The notes beneath the pieces were generated by a model. It was not told the DNA's origin. It saw only the letters and a list, made by a program, of their open reading frames with translations, and did no database searches. A DNA stretch of 64,000 bases from CAVYXF01 sp963772335 (GTDB lineage Bacteria > Pseudomonadota > Alphaproteobacteria > Rhizobiales > Rhodomicrobiaceae): positions 186,001 to 250,000 of the forward strand of contig CAVYXF010000015.1 of assembly GCA_963772335.1 (NCBI GenBank), written 5' to 3'. The position numbers and the translations under genes were made by a program. Of the stretch, positions 1 through 9,194 are shown one piece after another (the stretch's first letter is position 1; the number at the start of each line of letters is the position of its first letter).

Positions 1-333
1 GCCGAAGCTGCACGACGCCGCACCGCGGCGATAGGCTGCGGCCCCGCGTTTTTTATCTCGACGAGATAAGCCATTGTTGCAACCTCAAAAATGTCTCACC
101 GCCCCTGCGGATATGTGCGAGACCGCACTTTAACTTCCCGAGCTGGCCAAGAATAGCGCCGGCAATTCGCAAAGCCTGGGCAATGGTGTTTTTTTGATCA
201 CTACCAGGCCTATATTATGAAAATTAATTGCGAACTTGATCTTGCATGATTTTTGCCAAATCACGCATAGTCCAGTAGCGGATGGGAGTCGCGCGGAGGC
301 GGACCGTCGTGATCCCAAGAATTGAGGGGGCCT
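1..333. other. Intergenic region upstream of the PAS protein gene
   Basis: This stretch holds no convincing gene. A GC-rich hairpin followed by a T run lies at its left edge (listed separately) and probably belongs to a gene left of the window. Positions 190-265 are clearly more AT-rich than the surroundings and may carry the promoter of the downstream PAS gene, but I cannot assign -35/-10 boxes with confidence. Confidence 0.5.
23..54 (+). terminator. Possible Rho-independent terminator at the window edge
   Basis: Bases 23-29 (ccgcggc) can pair with 35-41 (gctgcgg), giving a 7-bp stem with one G-U pair and a 5-base loop. Six T residues follow at 49-54. The 7-base gap between stem and T run is longer than ideal, so the call is tentative. 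It would serve a plus-strand gene lying left of the window. Confidence 0.3.
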
Positions 334-840
334 ATGTTGTCCGAATTAGCGTTTCGGGCACAGCTCGTCATACGCGAGCAGCGCGAGCTTTTTGACTATT
401 GGCGGTCATGCGCCAAGGGTCGGCCTTTGCCGTCGCGCGCCGATATTAATCCGGCCGCCATTGCCGCGCTCCTGCCGGGCATCAGCATTCTGGAGGCCGC
501 CTCTCAGACCCGGCTGATCTACCGCCTCGCCGGTACACGCCTGCGCGATATTTTTGGGCAGGAGGTCACCGGCAAATCGGTTTTCGACCTCGAGCTCGGC
601 GAGAAGCAGGGCTATTGGCATACTGTCTACCGCAAGGTGGTCGAAGAACGGATGCCGATGCAGGGCGCCGTCAAGGGCCCGGTCGTCGATCGCGATCATG
701 TCGTGCTGTTCTGGCTCCGCTTGCCTCTGGCAGATGATGGGCAGATCGTCAATAAGGTGCTTTGCCACGACGTGACGCTGCCCGTCAGTGTTGCCTACGG
801 CCTCGATCAGGACGCCCCCGGCCTCAAGAACCGGAGCTGA
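334..840 (+). CDS. PAS domain-containing protein (PAS_5-like)
   Basis: The product is 168 residues and resembles the short single-domain PAS proteins (PAS_5 family) common in Rhizobiales. The N-terminal helix carries the DYWRS segment (about residues 21-25), followed by a PAS core with RLAGTRLRDIFGQEVTG (about 63-79). There is no output domain, signal peptide or membrane segment, so it is probably a cytoplasmic sensory or adaptor protein of unknown ligand. I chose ATG 334 over the in-frame TTG at 322 because a strong GAGGGGG ribosome-binding site (324-330) sits just before it. The tail overlaps the convergent hypothetical gene by 17 bases. Confidence 0.8.
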   Translation: MLSELAFRAQLVIREQRELFDYWRSCAKGRPLPSRADINPAAIAALLPGISILEAASQTRLIYRLAGTRLRDIFGQEVTGKSVFDLELGEKQGYWHTVYRKVVEERMPMQGAVKGPVVDRDHVVLFWLRLPLADDGQIVNKVLCHDVTLPVSVAYGLDQDAPGLKNRS

Positions 841-1228
841 GCGGCAGCACAACATCGCCGGCCTTCGGCCTGAGCCGGAGCGTTCCAGCGGGCCTGGGCC
901 GGTCGTAATCCCCGGCAATGCGCACGCGAGACGGCAAACTCCGCTCCAATATCTTCAAATGCGCCCTCTCGTGCTTGAGAGCCTCGATCAGCCCCAGATG
1001 ACGATTGAGATCATAAGCGCAACGATTGGTGCGCGCTCGAAGGCGTTCGGCTCGAAGCGCACTGCGGATCAGAGCAGCAATCTTCAGCGTGCCGGGATAT
1101 GAATAATCGTCCGCCTCATACGGCCAAAGCCTCAAGAGTTTCGGCAACTGCTCGAGGCGAGAATATTGATCTCTCGCAACTTTGAGAGAAGAAGGGCGGG
1201 CGTGGTTATAAAATCGTAAGGGGACCAT
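824..1228 (-). CDS. Hypothetical protein
   Basis: This reading frame codes for 134 residues, rich in Arg and Leu and probably mostly helical, with no recognised motif, signal peptide or membrane segment. It fills the space between the PAS gene and the XRE regulator gene, overlapping the former tail-to-tail by 17 bases. No competing reading frame is better in this interval. I cannot assign a function, and because high GC favours spurious long frames its reality is only moderately supported. Confidence 0.4.
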   Translation of the reverse strand: MVPLRFYNHARPSSLKVARDQYSRLEQLPKLLRLWPYEADDYSYPGTLKIAALIRSALRAERLRARTNRCAYDLNRHLGLIEALKHERAHLKILERSLPSRVRIAGDYDRPRPAGTLRLRPKAGDVVLPLSSGS

Positions 1229-1311
1229 GCATGAACTCCGTCATCAACGGCGGAATCTTGGCATGTCCTGAAAGGGTGGGGATAAGTTGTGGTGGATTTC
1301 TGCCGCTATTG

Positions 1312-1878
1312 TTAATAGTATTTTATCGCCATGATCACGCGTGCTGCCCATTCGATCGTCTGGTCATAGCTGACTTCGACGCCCGAATCATGGGGCACCA
1401 GTGTCCACGTGGCGTTTCTTCCGCGGATGAGCCGGCGCAGCAGCACCGAGCCGTTTTCAACGCCAACCAGGCAATCTACGCCATGGGCGTTGTGCAGATC
1501 CTCCTCGCGGAAGCGATTGGCGATCAGGATCGAGCCGGCCGGGAAATAGCCAATCGTCGTGTCGAGACGCACTGCAATCGGATTGTCTGCCGGCACATCG
1601 AGGTGGACGAGATTGCCGTTGTCGTTTGCAACCTTGTTGACCCGTCCCTGCTCGCCGATGCGGCCAATCAGCCGAATTTCCCGGCTCGAACGTGGCCCGA
1701 TCAGATCAGCCGGCTCGACGAGCAATGCCCGTGCGATCTTTTCCAGCCAGTCCATGGAAACCGTCATATTGGCGGTCTCCAAACGCTGCACCGTCTGGGG
1801 TGTCGTCTTGATCTTGTCGGCAAGCTCTTTGAGAGTCATGCCTCGCAGCTTGCGGAATTCTCTTATTCGGGTTTGCAT
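1312..1878 (-). CDS. XRE-family transcriptional regulator with S24-like C-terminal domain
   Basis: The product is 188 residues. Residues 1-55 form a Cro/CI-type helix-turn-helix (motif MTLKELADKIKTTPQTVQRLE). The C-terminal half resembles the beta-rich S24/LexA-like domain of phage repressors (PAGSILIANRF, VGVENGSVLLRRL), but I do not see a clear Ser-Lys protease dyad, so self-cleavage is doubtful. It is transcribed divergently from the DnaA domain IV-like gene across a shared AT-rich region (1879-2055), so it may regulate itself and that operon. No other phage genes are nearby, so it looks like a resident chromosomal regulator. Confidence 0.85.
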   Translation of the reverse strand: MQTRIREFRKLRGMTLKELADKIKTTPQTVQRLETANMTVSMDWLEKIARALLVEPADLIGPRSSREIRLIGRIGEQGRVNKVANDNGNLVHLDVPADNPIAVRLDTTIGYFPAGSILIANRFREEDLHNAHGVDCLVGVENGSVLLRRLIRGRNATWTLVPHDSGVEVSYDQTIEWAARVIMAIKYY

Positions 1879-2055
1879 CTCGCGCTCTCTTACTGTTTTT
1901 TCACTGTAGACGAGATTTTCTTCTGTCCTGTTATCCCCGCTTTTAACTTTTGCCGTAAATTTTACAGATCAGACGAAACAACTCGGGGCGAGAGTTCTGG
2001 CGTTTCGTTCGCGTGATGGTTGGGACATTCCGACAGCTTGGGGAGATTGCGTTTG

Positions 2056-2460
2056 ATGTACTTCCCTCAGGGAGGACTGGTTCACACACCAGTCCGTCCG
2101 TTGTATGCAAATAAGCCAATCGCATCAATATATAGTACTTTTGTCAGGCGATTGGTCGAGCATTCCATTAGCTCTGTCTTCCGGATTTCGCTTTATGAAA
2201 TACGCGCGGCACACCGAGGCTGCGGCAATGTGGCATCTGCCCGCCAGCTTGCAATGTATCTGGCGCATGTGGTGGGCGGATTGTCGCTCAGCGAGGTGGG
2301 CCGGCTATTCGGACGCGATCGGACGACCGTCGCTCATGCATGCCAAGTTGTGGAGGACCGCCGGGACGATCTCACCTTTGACCGGGCCGTCAGCTTGCTT
2401 GAGCTTGCGCTGAACGGCTTCCTACCGATGGCGGACGGCGGCAAAGGAGATGCTCGATGA
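2056..2460 (+). CDS. DnaA domain IV-like helix-turn-helix protein
   Basis: The product is 134 residues. Its C-terminal two thirds match DnaA domain IV, the DnaA-box-binding module: the run GRDRTTVAHACQVVEDRRDD is the DnaA signature helix pair. The AAA+ ATPase domain of DnaA is absent. It should therefore bind DNA without acting as a replication initiator. ATG 2056 is chosen over the upstream in-frame TTG at 2020 because a GGGGAGA ribosome-binding site precedes it. Its stop codon overlaps the ATG of the DUF6456 gene (ATGA), so the two are translationally coupled. Short DnaA-like proteins beside DUF6456 genes are a recurring alphaproteobacterial pairing. Confidence 0.82.
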   Translation: MYFPQGGLVHTPVRPLYANKPIASIYSTFVRRLVEHSISSVFRISLYEIRAAHRGCGNVASARQLAMYLAHVVGGLSLSEVGRLFGRDRTTVAHACQVVEDRRDDLTFDRAVSLLELALNGFLPMADGGKGDAR

Positions 2461-3359
2461 GCCCTCCCGACGACGCAAACATGCGCGTGGCGCTTGAGAA
2501 GCTGAATCAAAACAAGTTGTTGCGCGTTCTGGCACCACTCGTCCACAGGGGTACGTATCTCTCCCAGGAAAGTGATTGTGATGCCGCCGGCTTTCACTAC
2601 AGCAGCGGCAACAGCCGCGGCGTGCGCTTCGACGCTGTGGTTGGAGAGGACGACGTCACAATGCTGCTGGCGAAGGATTTGATCGAGAAGGCCCCTAGCG
2701 GCTACCGCATCTCAAGCGCAGGGCGCGCTTGGCTGAAGCGGGCATTCGCCGCCGCCGATCCTTTCCAGGCCCAGCATAGTGCGCGCCGCGCCGATATCCG
2801 CACCATCGAGGGGGGCGCCGAGCAGGCTGTCATCGTCAATGATGCGGAAAGCCCGCTGGCCTGGCTGGCGCGCCGCAAGGACAAGTCCGGCGCTCCCCTG
2901 ATTGCGCCTTGCCAATTCGCCGCCGGCGAACGTCTGCGCGCAGACTATACCTATGCCGCTCTCACCCCCCGGCTCACGGCGAGCTATAGTGTGGTCAGCG
3001 GCCGGGGCAGCGGTGACGGGAACGCCGCGGCTCATATCAGCGACACAGTGCTTGCGGCGCGCCAGCGCGTCACGCGGGCGCTTGCCGCCGTCGGCCCGGA
3101 GCTTGCCGGCGTGCTCGTCGATGTCTGCTGCCATCTGAAAGGACTGGAAGAGGCCGAAAGGCAAGAGGGATGGCCGCAGCGCTCGGGCAAGGTGGTTCTG
3201 CAAATCGCGCTGACGCGACTTGCGCGGCACTATGGCCTGATCAGCGACACTCAGGCCTCAAGCAGTCTGCGCCGGCGGCTGCAGCATTGGGGAACCAACG
3301 ACTACCGCCCGCATATCGAGGGCAGTGAGCCGCCTCAGGAGGCGGCGGAAGCATCCTGA
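2457..3359 (+). CDS. DUF6456 domain-containing protein
   Basis: The product is 300 residues. The C-terminal part (about 195-275) matches DUF6456, with a conserved core around CCHLKGLEEAER and GWPQRSGKVVLQIALTRLA. The middle is low-complexity and Ala-rich. DUF6456 proteins are restricted largely to Alphaproteobacteria and are probable DNA-binding regulators, but the role is not established. It starts by ATGA overlap with the DnaA-like gene, which implies joint expression. Its 3' end overlaps the convergent sufE gene by 25 bases. Confidence 0.82.
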   Translation: MSPPDDANMRVALEKLNQNKLLRVLAPLVHRGTYLSQESDCDAAGFHYSSGNSRGVRFDAVVGEDDVTMLLAKDLIEKAPSGYRISSAGRAWLKRAFAAADPFQAQHSARRADIRTIEGGAEQAVIVNDAESPLAWLARRKDKSGAPLIAPCQFAAGERLRADYTYAALTPRLTASYSVVSGRGSGDGNAAAHISDTVLAARQRVTRALAAVGPELAGVLVDVCCHLKGLEEAERQEGWPQRSGKVVLQIALTRLARHYGLISDTQASSSLRRRLQHWGTNDYRPHIEGSEPPQEAAEAS

Positions 3360-3796
3360 AGTGCCGTCCTTGCGTCCGAGCGGATGCGCTCGACCATCGA
3401 GGCAAGGCCATTGGAGCGCTGCGGGGTCAGGTGGTCCCGCAGCCCCAGCCTGCCGAACAGCGGCTCGGGATCGAGGCTGAGGATCGCACGCGCCGGCTGG
3501 CCAGAATATCGTGCAAGCAGAATGGCGATCAGCCCGCGCACGATATGGGCATCGCTGTCGCCGCGAAAGGTCACGCGCGGGCCGCTGCCGTCACCCGGCA
3601 CGTTCTCGGAGACCAGCCATACCTGGCTGGCGCAGCCGCGCACCTTGTTTTCGGCAGAGTGCTCCGCCTCGCTGAGCGGCGCGAGCGTTTTGCCCAGTTC
3701 AATGACATAGCGGTAGCGATCCTCCCACTCATCGAGCAGGTCAAAGTTTTCTTCGATCTCCGCGATGGAGGGCACAGTAGGGCTTGGTGCGTTCAT
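3335..3796 (-). CDS. sufE: SufE family cysteine-desulfurase activator
   Basis: SufE accepts persulfide sulfur from the cysteine desulfurase SufS and passes it to the SufBCD Fe-S scaffold in the cytoplasm. The product is 153 residues, the usual family length. It contains the conserved VRGCASQVWL motif whose Cys55 is the sulfur acceptor, and the downstream FRGDSDAHIVRGL segment typical of the fold. The gene is alone; no sufBCDS genes are in this window, which is common in Rhizobiales. Its start ATG lies just downstream of the membrane-anchored unknown gene on the same strand. Confidence 0.9.
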   Translation of the reverse strand: MNAPSPTVPSIAEIEENFDLLDEWEDRYRYVIELGKTLAPLSEAEHSAENKVRGCASQVWLVSENVPGDGSGPRVTFRGDSDAHIVRGLIAILLARYSGQPARAILSLDPEPLFGRLGLRDHLTPQRSNGLASMVERIRSDARTALQDASAAS

Positions 3797-3833
3797 AAGC
3801 TCGATATTGGCATGGGAGGAGGTGAGGTCAACA

Positions 3834-4438
3834 TTAGCGCTTCATCTCGCATTTGGTCTCGCAACGCACAATCTCGCGGACTTCGATTCGTCCCGAGAGC
3901 ACATTGATCTGCTCCTTAAAGCATTGTCCGCCTTCATTGGTGACACGGACGAGCCGTACCGGTTTCCCCGGGTCCTTCCAGTCCTGGCACAGCGTCTTCA
4001 TCGCGATCTGAGCGGAGATCGCGCTGCTTCCAGGCGAAGGCGCATGCACGAGCGTGGCGGCGAAAGCGGATGGGAACAGCCCGGCAGCCTTGGCTTTCTG
4101 GCCCCCGAGAATGTATTCCGGTGAAATCCATTGCTGGAAGGCCGGCTGGTTCGGCGGATAGACTTCGACGAGCACGTCATTGTTGTCGCACACGCCATAG
4201 CGGATCGTCGTGTCGCGATCGGCCTTGACCGCATAGCGGGTCATTTTCAGCCCGCAAAGCAGGTTTCGCTGCTGGAGTTCCTGCTGCTGCTCGGCGAAAG
4301 CGACCGATTTGACCTCTTTGAAGTCAGGATTGGTGACGCGGATGTAAGGTCCTTCGCCGGCTCATAGAATCCGGCCAGCCCGAAAATAATGCCGGCTACG
4401 CCCGCCGTGCGCCACGCCATCGTTTGCTGCTGTTCCAC
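3834..4438 (-). CDS. Membrane-anchored protein of unknown function (apparent -1 frameshift)
   Basis: Two reading frames join into one coherent protein of about 201 residues if one base is restored near 4350-4365. The first frame starts at GTG 4438, preceded by an AGGAGG ribosome-binding site, and encodes MEQQQTMAWRTAGVAGIIFG, a short N-terminal transmembrane anchor. The second frame continues with GPYIRVTNPDFKEVKSVAFA, then a Gln-rich helix and a Cys-containing globular part (RYGVCDNND, KTLCQDWK, VRCETKCEMKR). Both frames read sensibly up to the junction. I do not recognise the family. The protein is probably periplasmic with a membrane anchor. It lies between polA and sufE on the same strand. 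Confidence 0.6.
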
Positions 4439-4522
4439 CGGCTGCCTCCTCTCACACCTTTGACGCAGCTCCTTTCTAGGAGAACTGGTCACGGATGCAA
4501 GGCTGGAGCGCGAGCCGCGCCG

Positions 4523-7505
4523 TCAGTGCGCCTCGTCCCAATTGGCTGCCGCGCGCGCATCGACTTTCAGCGGCACCGAGAGCATCACCGCAGGTTCCGG
4601 CGCCCCTTCCATGACGTCGCAGGCGATCTTGGTTACCGCCTCGACTTCGCTGTCGGGTGCCTCGAATACCAGCTCGTCATGCACCTGCAGCAGCATCCGC
4701 GTCTTCAAGCCAGCCTCCGCAAGTGCGCCCGGCATGCGGATCATGGCGCGGCGGATGATGTCGGCGGCCGAGCCCTGTATTGGCGCATTGATCGCCGCAC
4801 GCTCGAAGAACGCGCGCATGGCGCGGTTGGAGCTCATGATGTCGGGGAAATGGATCTTACGGCCGAAGATCGTCTTTACATAGCCGTTCTGGCGCGCGGC
4901 ATCGCGCATCGCGTTCATATAGGCGCGGATGCCGGGGAAGCGCTCGAAATATTTATTGATGTAGTCGCCGGCCTCGCTTCTCGGAATGCCGAGCTGCTGC
5001 GACAAGCCGAAGGCCGAGATGCCGTAGATAATGCCGAAATTGATGGCCTTTGCCCGGCGTCGGATTTCGGAGGTCATGTCGGCCAGAGCCACGTCGAACA
5101 TTTCCGAGGCGGTCATGGCATGGATGTCGAGCCCTTCAGCGAACGCCGCTTTCAACGCCTTGATATCTGCGATATGGGCAAGCACACGCAGCTCGATCTG
5201 GCTGTAGTCCGCCGAGACCAGCTTGTGCCCTGCCTCAGCGATAAAGGCTGAGCGGATTTGCCGGCCTTCGGTCGTGCGAATCGGAATGTTCTGCAGGTTC
5301 GGCTCGATCGAGGATAGCCGTCCGGTCGAGGTCGATGCCAGCGAATAGGAGGTGTGGATCCGCCCGGTATTTGGGTCGACATAGGACGGCAGCGCATCGG
5401 TATAGGTGCTCTTCAGCTTGGATAGCTGGCGCCACTCTAGAAGCTTCAGCGGCAGCTTGCGGGCGTCTTCGCTGATCGCCTCCGAGGTCGCGAGATCGTC
5501 GAGCACGGTTGCCCCGGTGCTCCAGGCTCCGCCCGAGGTCTTCCTGCCTCCGGGATAGCCCAGCTTGCCGAACAGCACCTCGGACAGCTGCTTGGTCGAG
5601 CCGACATTGAACTTCTCGCCGGCGAGTTGATAGATTTCCTGCTCGATGCGGATCAGATGCTCACCGAACGTGCCAGAGAACCGCTGCAGCATCGCGGGAT
5701 CAACTTTGACGCCAGCGCATTCCATGTCCGCAAGCACGCGGATCATCGGCCGCTCCAGCCGCTCATAGACGGCGGTCATGCCTTCCGCGGCAAGGCGGGG
5801 CTTGAGGATATGCCAGAGTTCTCAGCGTGATGTCGGCATCCTCACCGGCATAATGCGTCGCCCTATCGATCGGCACACGCTCGAACGTGACCTGCTGCCG
5901 GCCGCTGCCGGCCACGTCCTTGAAGGTGATCGGCTTATGGCCGAGGTGGCGCTGCGACAGCTCGTCCATGCCATGCACGCCAATGCCGGCGTCAAGCACA
6001 TAGGAGAGCAGCAGCGTGTCGTCGACCGGCGCCATTTCGATGCCGTAACGGCGCAGCACCATAATGTCGTATTTCGTGTTCTGTCCGATCTTGAGCACAC
6101 CCTCGTCTTCCAGCAGCTCTTTCAGAAGCGCCATGCCTTCAGCGAAGGGAATCTGCTCGGTGAGAGCCGTGCCGCCAAGATCGAGCAGATCGCCCATTCG
6201 ATGCGCCAGCGGCACATAGAAACCGGTGCCGGGTGTCACCGACACTGCAAAGCCGACCAGCTCGGCCTTGAGCGCATCGAGTGAGGTGGTCTCGGTGTCG
6301 AGGCACACATGCCCAAGCTCGCGCGCTTCGGCAATGAGGGTCTTGAGCTGCTCCAGGTTTGTGATGGTCTTGTACTTGCTGTAGTCGACCGGAATCTGCC
6401 GAATGCGCGCCTTCTCTTGCGCAGCCATCGCCGCCGGCATCGACTGCTTTGCCGCTGGCTCGCCCTCCTCATGGGCCGGCCCGGCCGCCGCGCGCTCCTC
6501 TTGTGGCCGCTGCGGGGCCGGCATCTCCGGGCTATCCACGCCAAATGCCGTTGCGACGCGCTTAGTGAGAGTGGTGAATTCCATCACCCGCATAAAGGCG
6601 AGGAGCGGCGCCGGATCGATCTTGGCGAGGCAGGTCTCAGCCAGCGGCGTTTCGACTTCCAGATCGTCCTTCAGGCGAACCAGCTCGCGCGAAAGCCGCG
6701 CCTGGTCGGCATATTGCAGGAGCCGCTCGCGGCGCATCTGCTGCTTGATGCTCGCGGCATTGGCTAGCAGTGTATCGAGGTCGCCGAACTCCTGTATGAG
6801 CTGCGCCGCGGTCTTCACGCCAATGCCGGGGACGCCGGGGACGTTGTCGGTCGCATCGCCACACAGCGCCTGCACGTCCACGACCTTTTCCGGCGGCACG
6901 CCGAATTTGGCGATCACCTCGTCCCGCCCGATCTGGCGTTCATTGCCCGGCATCGGGTCGTACATGATGATGCCAGAACCCACCACCTGCATCAGGTCCT
7001 TGTCGCCCGAGACGATAGTGACCTCGGCGCCGGCGGCGACGGCCTGGCGAGCATAGGTCGCGATCAGATCGTCGGCCTCATAGCCCTTCTGCTCGATCGG
7101 CTTTAGGCCAAAGGCGCGCACCGCGTCCCGGATCAGCGGGAATTGCGGCACGAGCTCATCCGGCGGCTCGTCGCGATTGGCTTTGTACTGGTCGTAGATC
7201 TCGTTGCGGAACGAGGCGGCGGAATGGTCGAACACCACCGCCACATGGGACGGCTTGCCCTCCCCAAGACCTTCGCGCAGCAGCTTCCACAGCATATTGC
7301 AGAATGTCATCACCGCCCCGACCGGCGTGCCGTCCGAACGCGTGAAAGAGCGGCCACGCGCCTGCGCCGCCTTGAACATCGCGAAATAGGCGCGGAAAAT
7401 ATAGGTCGAGCCATCGACGAGATAGACGTGATCGCCGGCTTTGAGCGGCTGCGGCTCCGGGCAGACCGCGCTCGCCTCGGCTTCTCTGACTGTGCTTTCC
7501 ATCAT
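4523..7505 (-). CDS. polA: DNA polymerase I (apparent +1 frameshift near 5820)
   Basis: This gene encodes the repair and Okazaki-fragment-processing polymerase. The first frame (7505 to about 5820) carries the 5'-3' exonuclease (VYLVDGSTYIFRAYF, VSGDKDLMQVV) and a 3'-5' exonuclease with an intact DTETTSLD site, so proofreading should be active. The second frame (to 4523) carries the polymerase: motif A DYSQIELRVLAH, motif B KAINFGIIYG, motif C LLQVHDELVFE. The frames join if one base is removed around 5818-5826: ...DADITLR then LWHILKPRLAAEGMTAVYER. The total length of 2983 bases is one more than a multiple of three, and the joined product would be about 993 residues, the usual alphaproteobacterial length. 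No domain is missing, so a sequencing indel is the likeliest cause. Confidence 0.92.
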
Positions 7506-7729
7506 GGAGGCAACTATAGGCGCCCGGGAGCGCGGGTTAAAGACCGAGCAGCATGTTTACAAGCTGCGCGTGTGCAGTTTGAACATGAAGCTGTCGGTGT
7601 AGGAAGCCTCAGCCCCCAGCCGCGCGATCGCTGGGCTCCTCGGCTATCAGCGCCTTCTGCTCTTCGCCTCACCCTGCCTTGCCTTGTCGAGGCGCTTCGC
7701 CTATTGTCTCTCCGACGTAGGCATCTCAG

Positions 7730-7806
7730 GCACCCATAGCTCAGCTGGATAGAGCGTTGCCCTCCGAAGGCAGAGGTCACAGGTTCGAATCCTGTTGGGT
7801 GCGCCA
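7730..7806 (+). tRNA. tRNA-Arg(CCG)
   Basis: This is a complete cloverleaf. The acceptor stem is gcaccca/tgggtgc with a following G and encoded CCA (ends 7806). The D arm includes agctcagctggatagagc, the anticodon stem is ttgcc/ggcag with loop ctccgaa (anticodon CCG after U33), and the T arm is cacag-gttcgaa-cctgt-like. There is no integrase or direct repeat of its 3' end nearby, so it is not visibly used as an attachment site. Confidence 0.96.
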
Positions 7807-8025
7807 TCTCTCTTTTTCACCAGCTCCAAGCACAAAAGCCTGCACGGCAGGACAAGTCCGCTGTTCTAAATCCAGTTTCGCGGGGCGTAGCGCAGACGCT
7901 TGGCAAGAAGTTTCAGCACCCTCCACTTCGAGTTTGCGCATTCATGCATTCGGCTCCGGGCAAGGTGCAGCGGCTAAGTGTAGCGCCCTATCTGAGCGCG
8001 CCGGGTCGTGAAATGGAGAAACTTC

Positions 8026-8988
8026 ATGAATAGGCACATCCCACTGGCCGTTGTCGGCCTGCTTGCTTTGGGTTTCGCTGCGCCGACGGCATATGCCGCT
8101 GACGGGAATTATTCGTCGATCGATCAGATCACCCTAGGCGGCGGAGCTGATAACGCTGCGTTCGTCGATCAGGAGTTCGGGGCAGATCATTCCAATTCCT
8201 CTGGCATCTATCAGAACGGCAATGGCAACACAGTGGGAACGGGCGCTGCCGACCCCGGCGTCAAGCAGGTCGGCACCAGCAGCAATACGTCGAACATTTC
8301 CCAGGATGCGGATGGCGCGCCTGCTTCGAACAATGATGCCCGCGTGACGCAGAATGGCACGAATAATACGCACTCCTCCTATATCAGCCAGCAAAGCGAC
8401 GGCAATCACGCGACCGTTACCCAAGGTGACGGGGACGGCACCGGTGGGAACGCCAGCACGTCCGATATCGTTCAGGGCGGGAGCGACGGCAATACGGCCC
8501 AGGCGACGCAGGGTGGCTCGGGTAACACGAACTATTCGTATATCGGCCAACAAAGCAGCGGTGGTAGCGCGACTGTCACCCAGGGCGACGGTGACGGCAC
8601 CGGTGGGAACAGCAACACATCCTACATCTTCCAGGATGGCAGTGATGGCAATTCGGCCCACACAGCGCAGGGTGGCACGGGCAACACGAACTATTCGTGG
8701 ATCAGCCAACAAGGCAATGGCAATAACACCTCAGTGACCCAGCATGATGGTGGCGGCAGCGGTGGGAACAGCAGCACGTCCTATATTTTTCAAGGAGGCG
8801 CTGGCTCCAGCGCGGCGACTGTGGACCAGGAAGGCACCGACGCTATCAATTACTCCAATATTTTCCAGGAAGGGGGCGACGGCTCCACGGCTGACGTGAC
8901 CCAGACCAGCGCGGCGGCACAGGAGAACACCTCCTATATTACCCAGGCGGGTGCCGGGGTCAGCCACGCTGGCGTCAACCAGCACTAA
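8026..8988 (+). CDS. Secreted curlin-like repeat protein (probable functional amyloid)
   Basis: The product is 320 residues. It starts at ATG 8026 with a GGAG ribosome-binding site and a Sec signal peptide (LAVVGLLALGF..., cleavage near AYA/ADG). The rest is a run of about a dozen imperfect 20-25-residue units of the form S-x-I-x-Q-x-G-x(2-4)-A-x-V-x-Q, for example SYIFQDGSDGN and ATVTQGDGDGTGGN. This is the Ser/Gln/Asn/Gly pattern of CsgA-type curlin repeats that stack into an amyloid beta-solenoid. There is almost no Cys, Lys or Arg. No csgB, csgE, csgF or csgG is present nearby, so export and nucleation must be provided elsewhere. It converges on the exopolysaccharide operon, suggesting a shared matrix role. 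Confidence 0.8.
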   Translation: MNRHIPLAVVGLLALGFAAPTAYAADGNYSSIDQITLGGGADNAAFVDQEFGADHSNSSGIYQNGNGNTVGTGAADPGVKQVGTSSNTSNISQDADGAPASNNDARVTQNGTNNTHSSYISQQSDGNHATVTQGDGDGTGGNASTSDIVQGGSDGNTAQATQGGSGNTNYSYIGQQSSGGSATVTQGDGDGTGGNSNTSYIFQDGSDGNSAHTAQGGTGNTNYSWISQQGNGNNTSVTQHDGGGSGGNSSTSYIFQGGAGSSAATVDQEGTDAINYSNIFQEGGDGSTADVTQTSAAAQENTSYITQAGAGVSHAGVNQH

Positions 8989-9089
8989 TCGCATCGTTGG
9001 GGACAGACCCTTCGGGGCACCATCAGCTGTTGCGAATGCGTGGTCCCGACAGATGCAACGCGGGCTTGAGGTGAATAGCAGGTGAACTC

Positions 9090-9114
9090 GGGCCTTCGCG
9101 CATGCCGAAGGCCC
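9090..9114. terminator. Perfect 9-bp hairpin between the amyloid gene and the exopolysaccharide operon
   Basis: Bases 9090-9098 (gggccttcg) pair perfectly with 9106-9114 (cgaaggccc) around a 7-base loop; three further pairs are possible with a bulge. It lies between two convergent genes (stops at 8988 and 9195) and could act as a bidirectional transcript end. There is no T run on either side, so it may instead be a stabilising 3' hairpin. Confidence 0.4.
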
Positions 9115-9194
9115 TGAGCTACTGCGCAGTGCGCCCCATGCGTCGCCTGATCGAAGCAATCATCGAGATGATCGACTGAGACTTCTAGACTAGA

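Noticed and set aside
1231..2016. A plus-strand open frame of 261 codons covering the XRE regulator
   Set aside because: It lies opposite a recognisable HTH/S24-like gene and its sequence shows no domain.
1312..2460. Prophage remnant
   Set aside because: The S24-like repressor and HTH gene alone suggested it, but no integrase, structural or lysis genes are present and the DnaA-like/DUF6456 pair is a chromosomal alphaproteobacterial feature.
7730..7806. tRNA-Arg as a genomic-island attachment site
   Set aside because: No integrase and no second copy of the tRNA 3' end was seen in the neighbouring region.
8026..8988. CRISPR-like direct repeats in the repeat-protein gene
   Set aside because: The repeats are imperfect, in frame and encode curlin-type units; there are no spacers of constant length and no cas genes.
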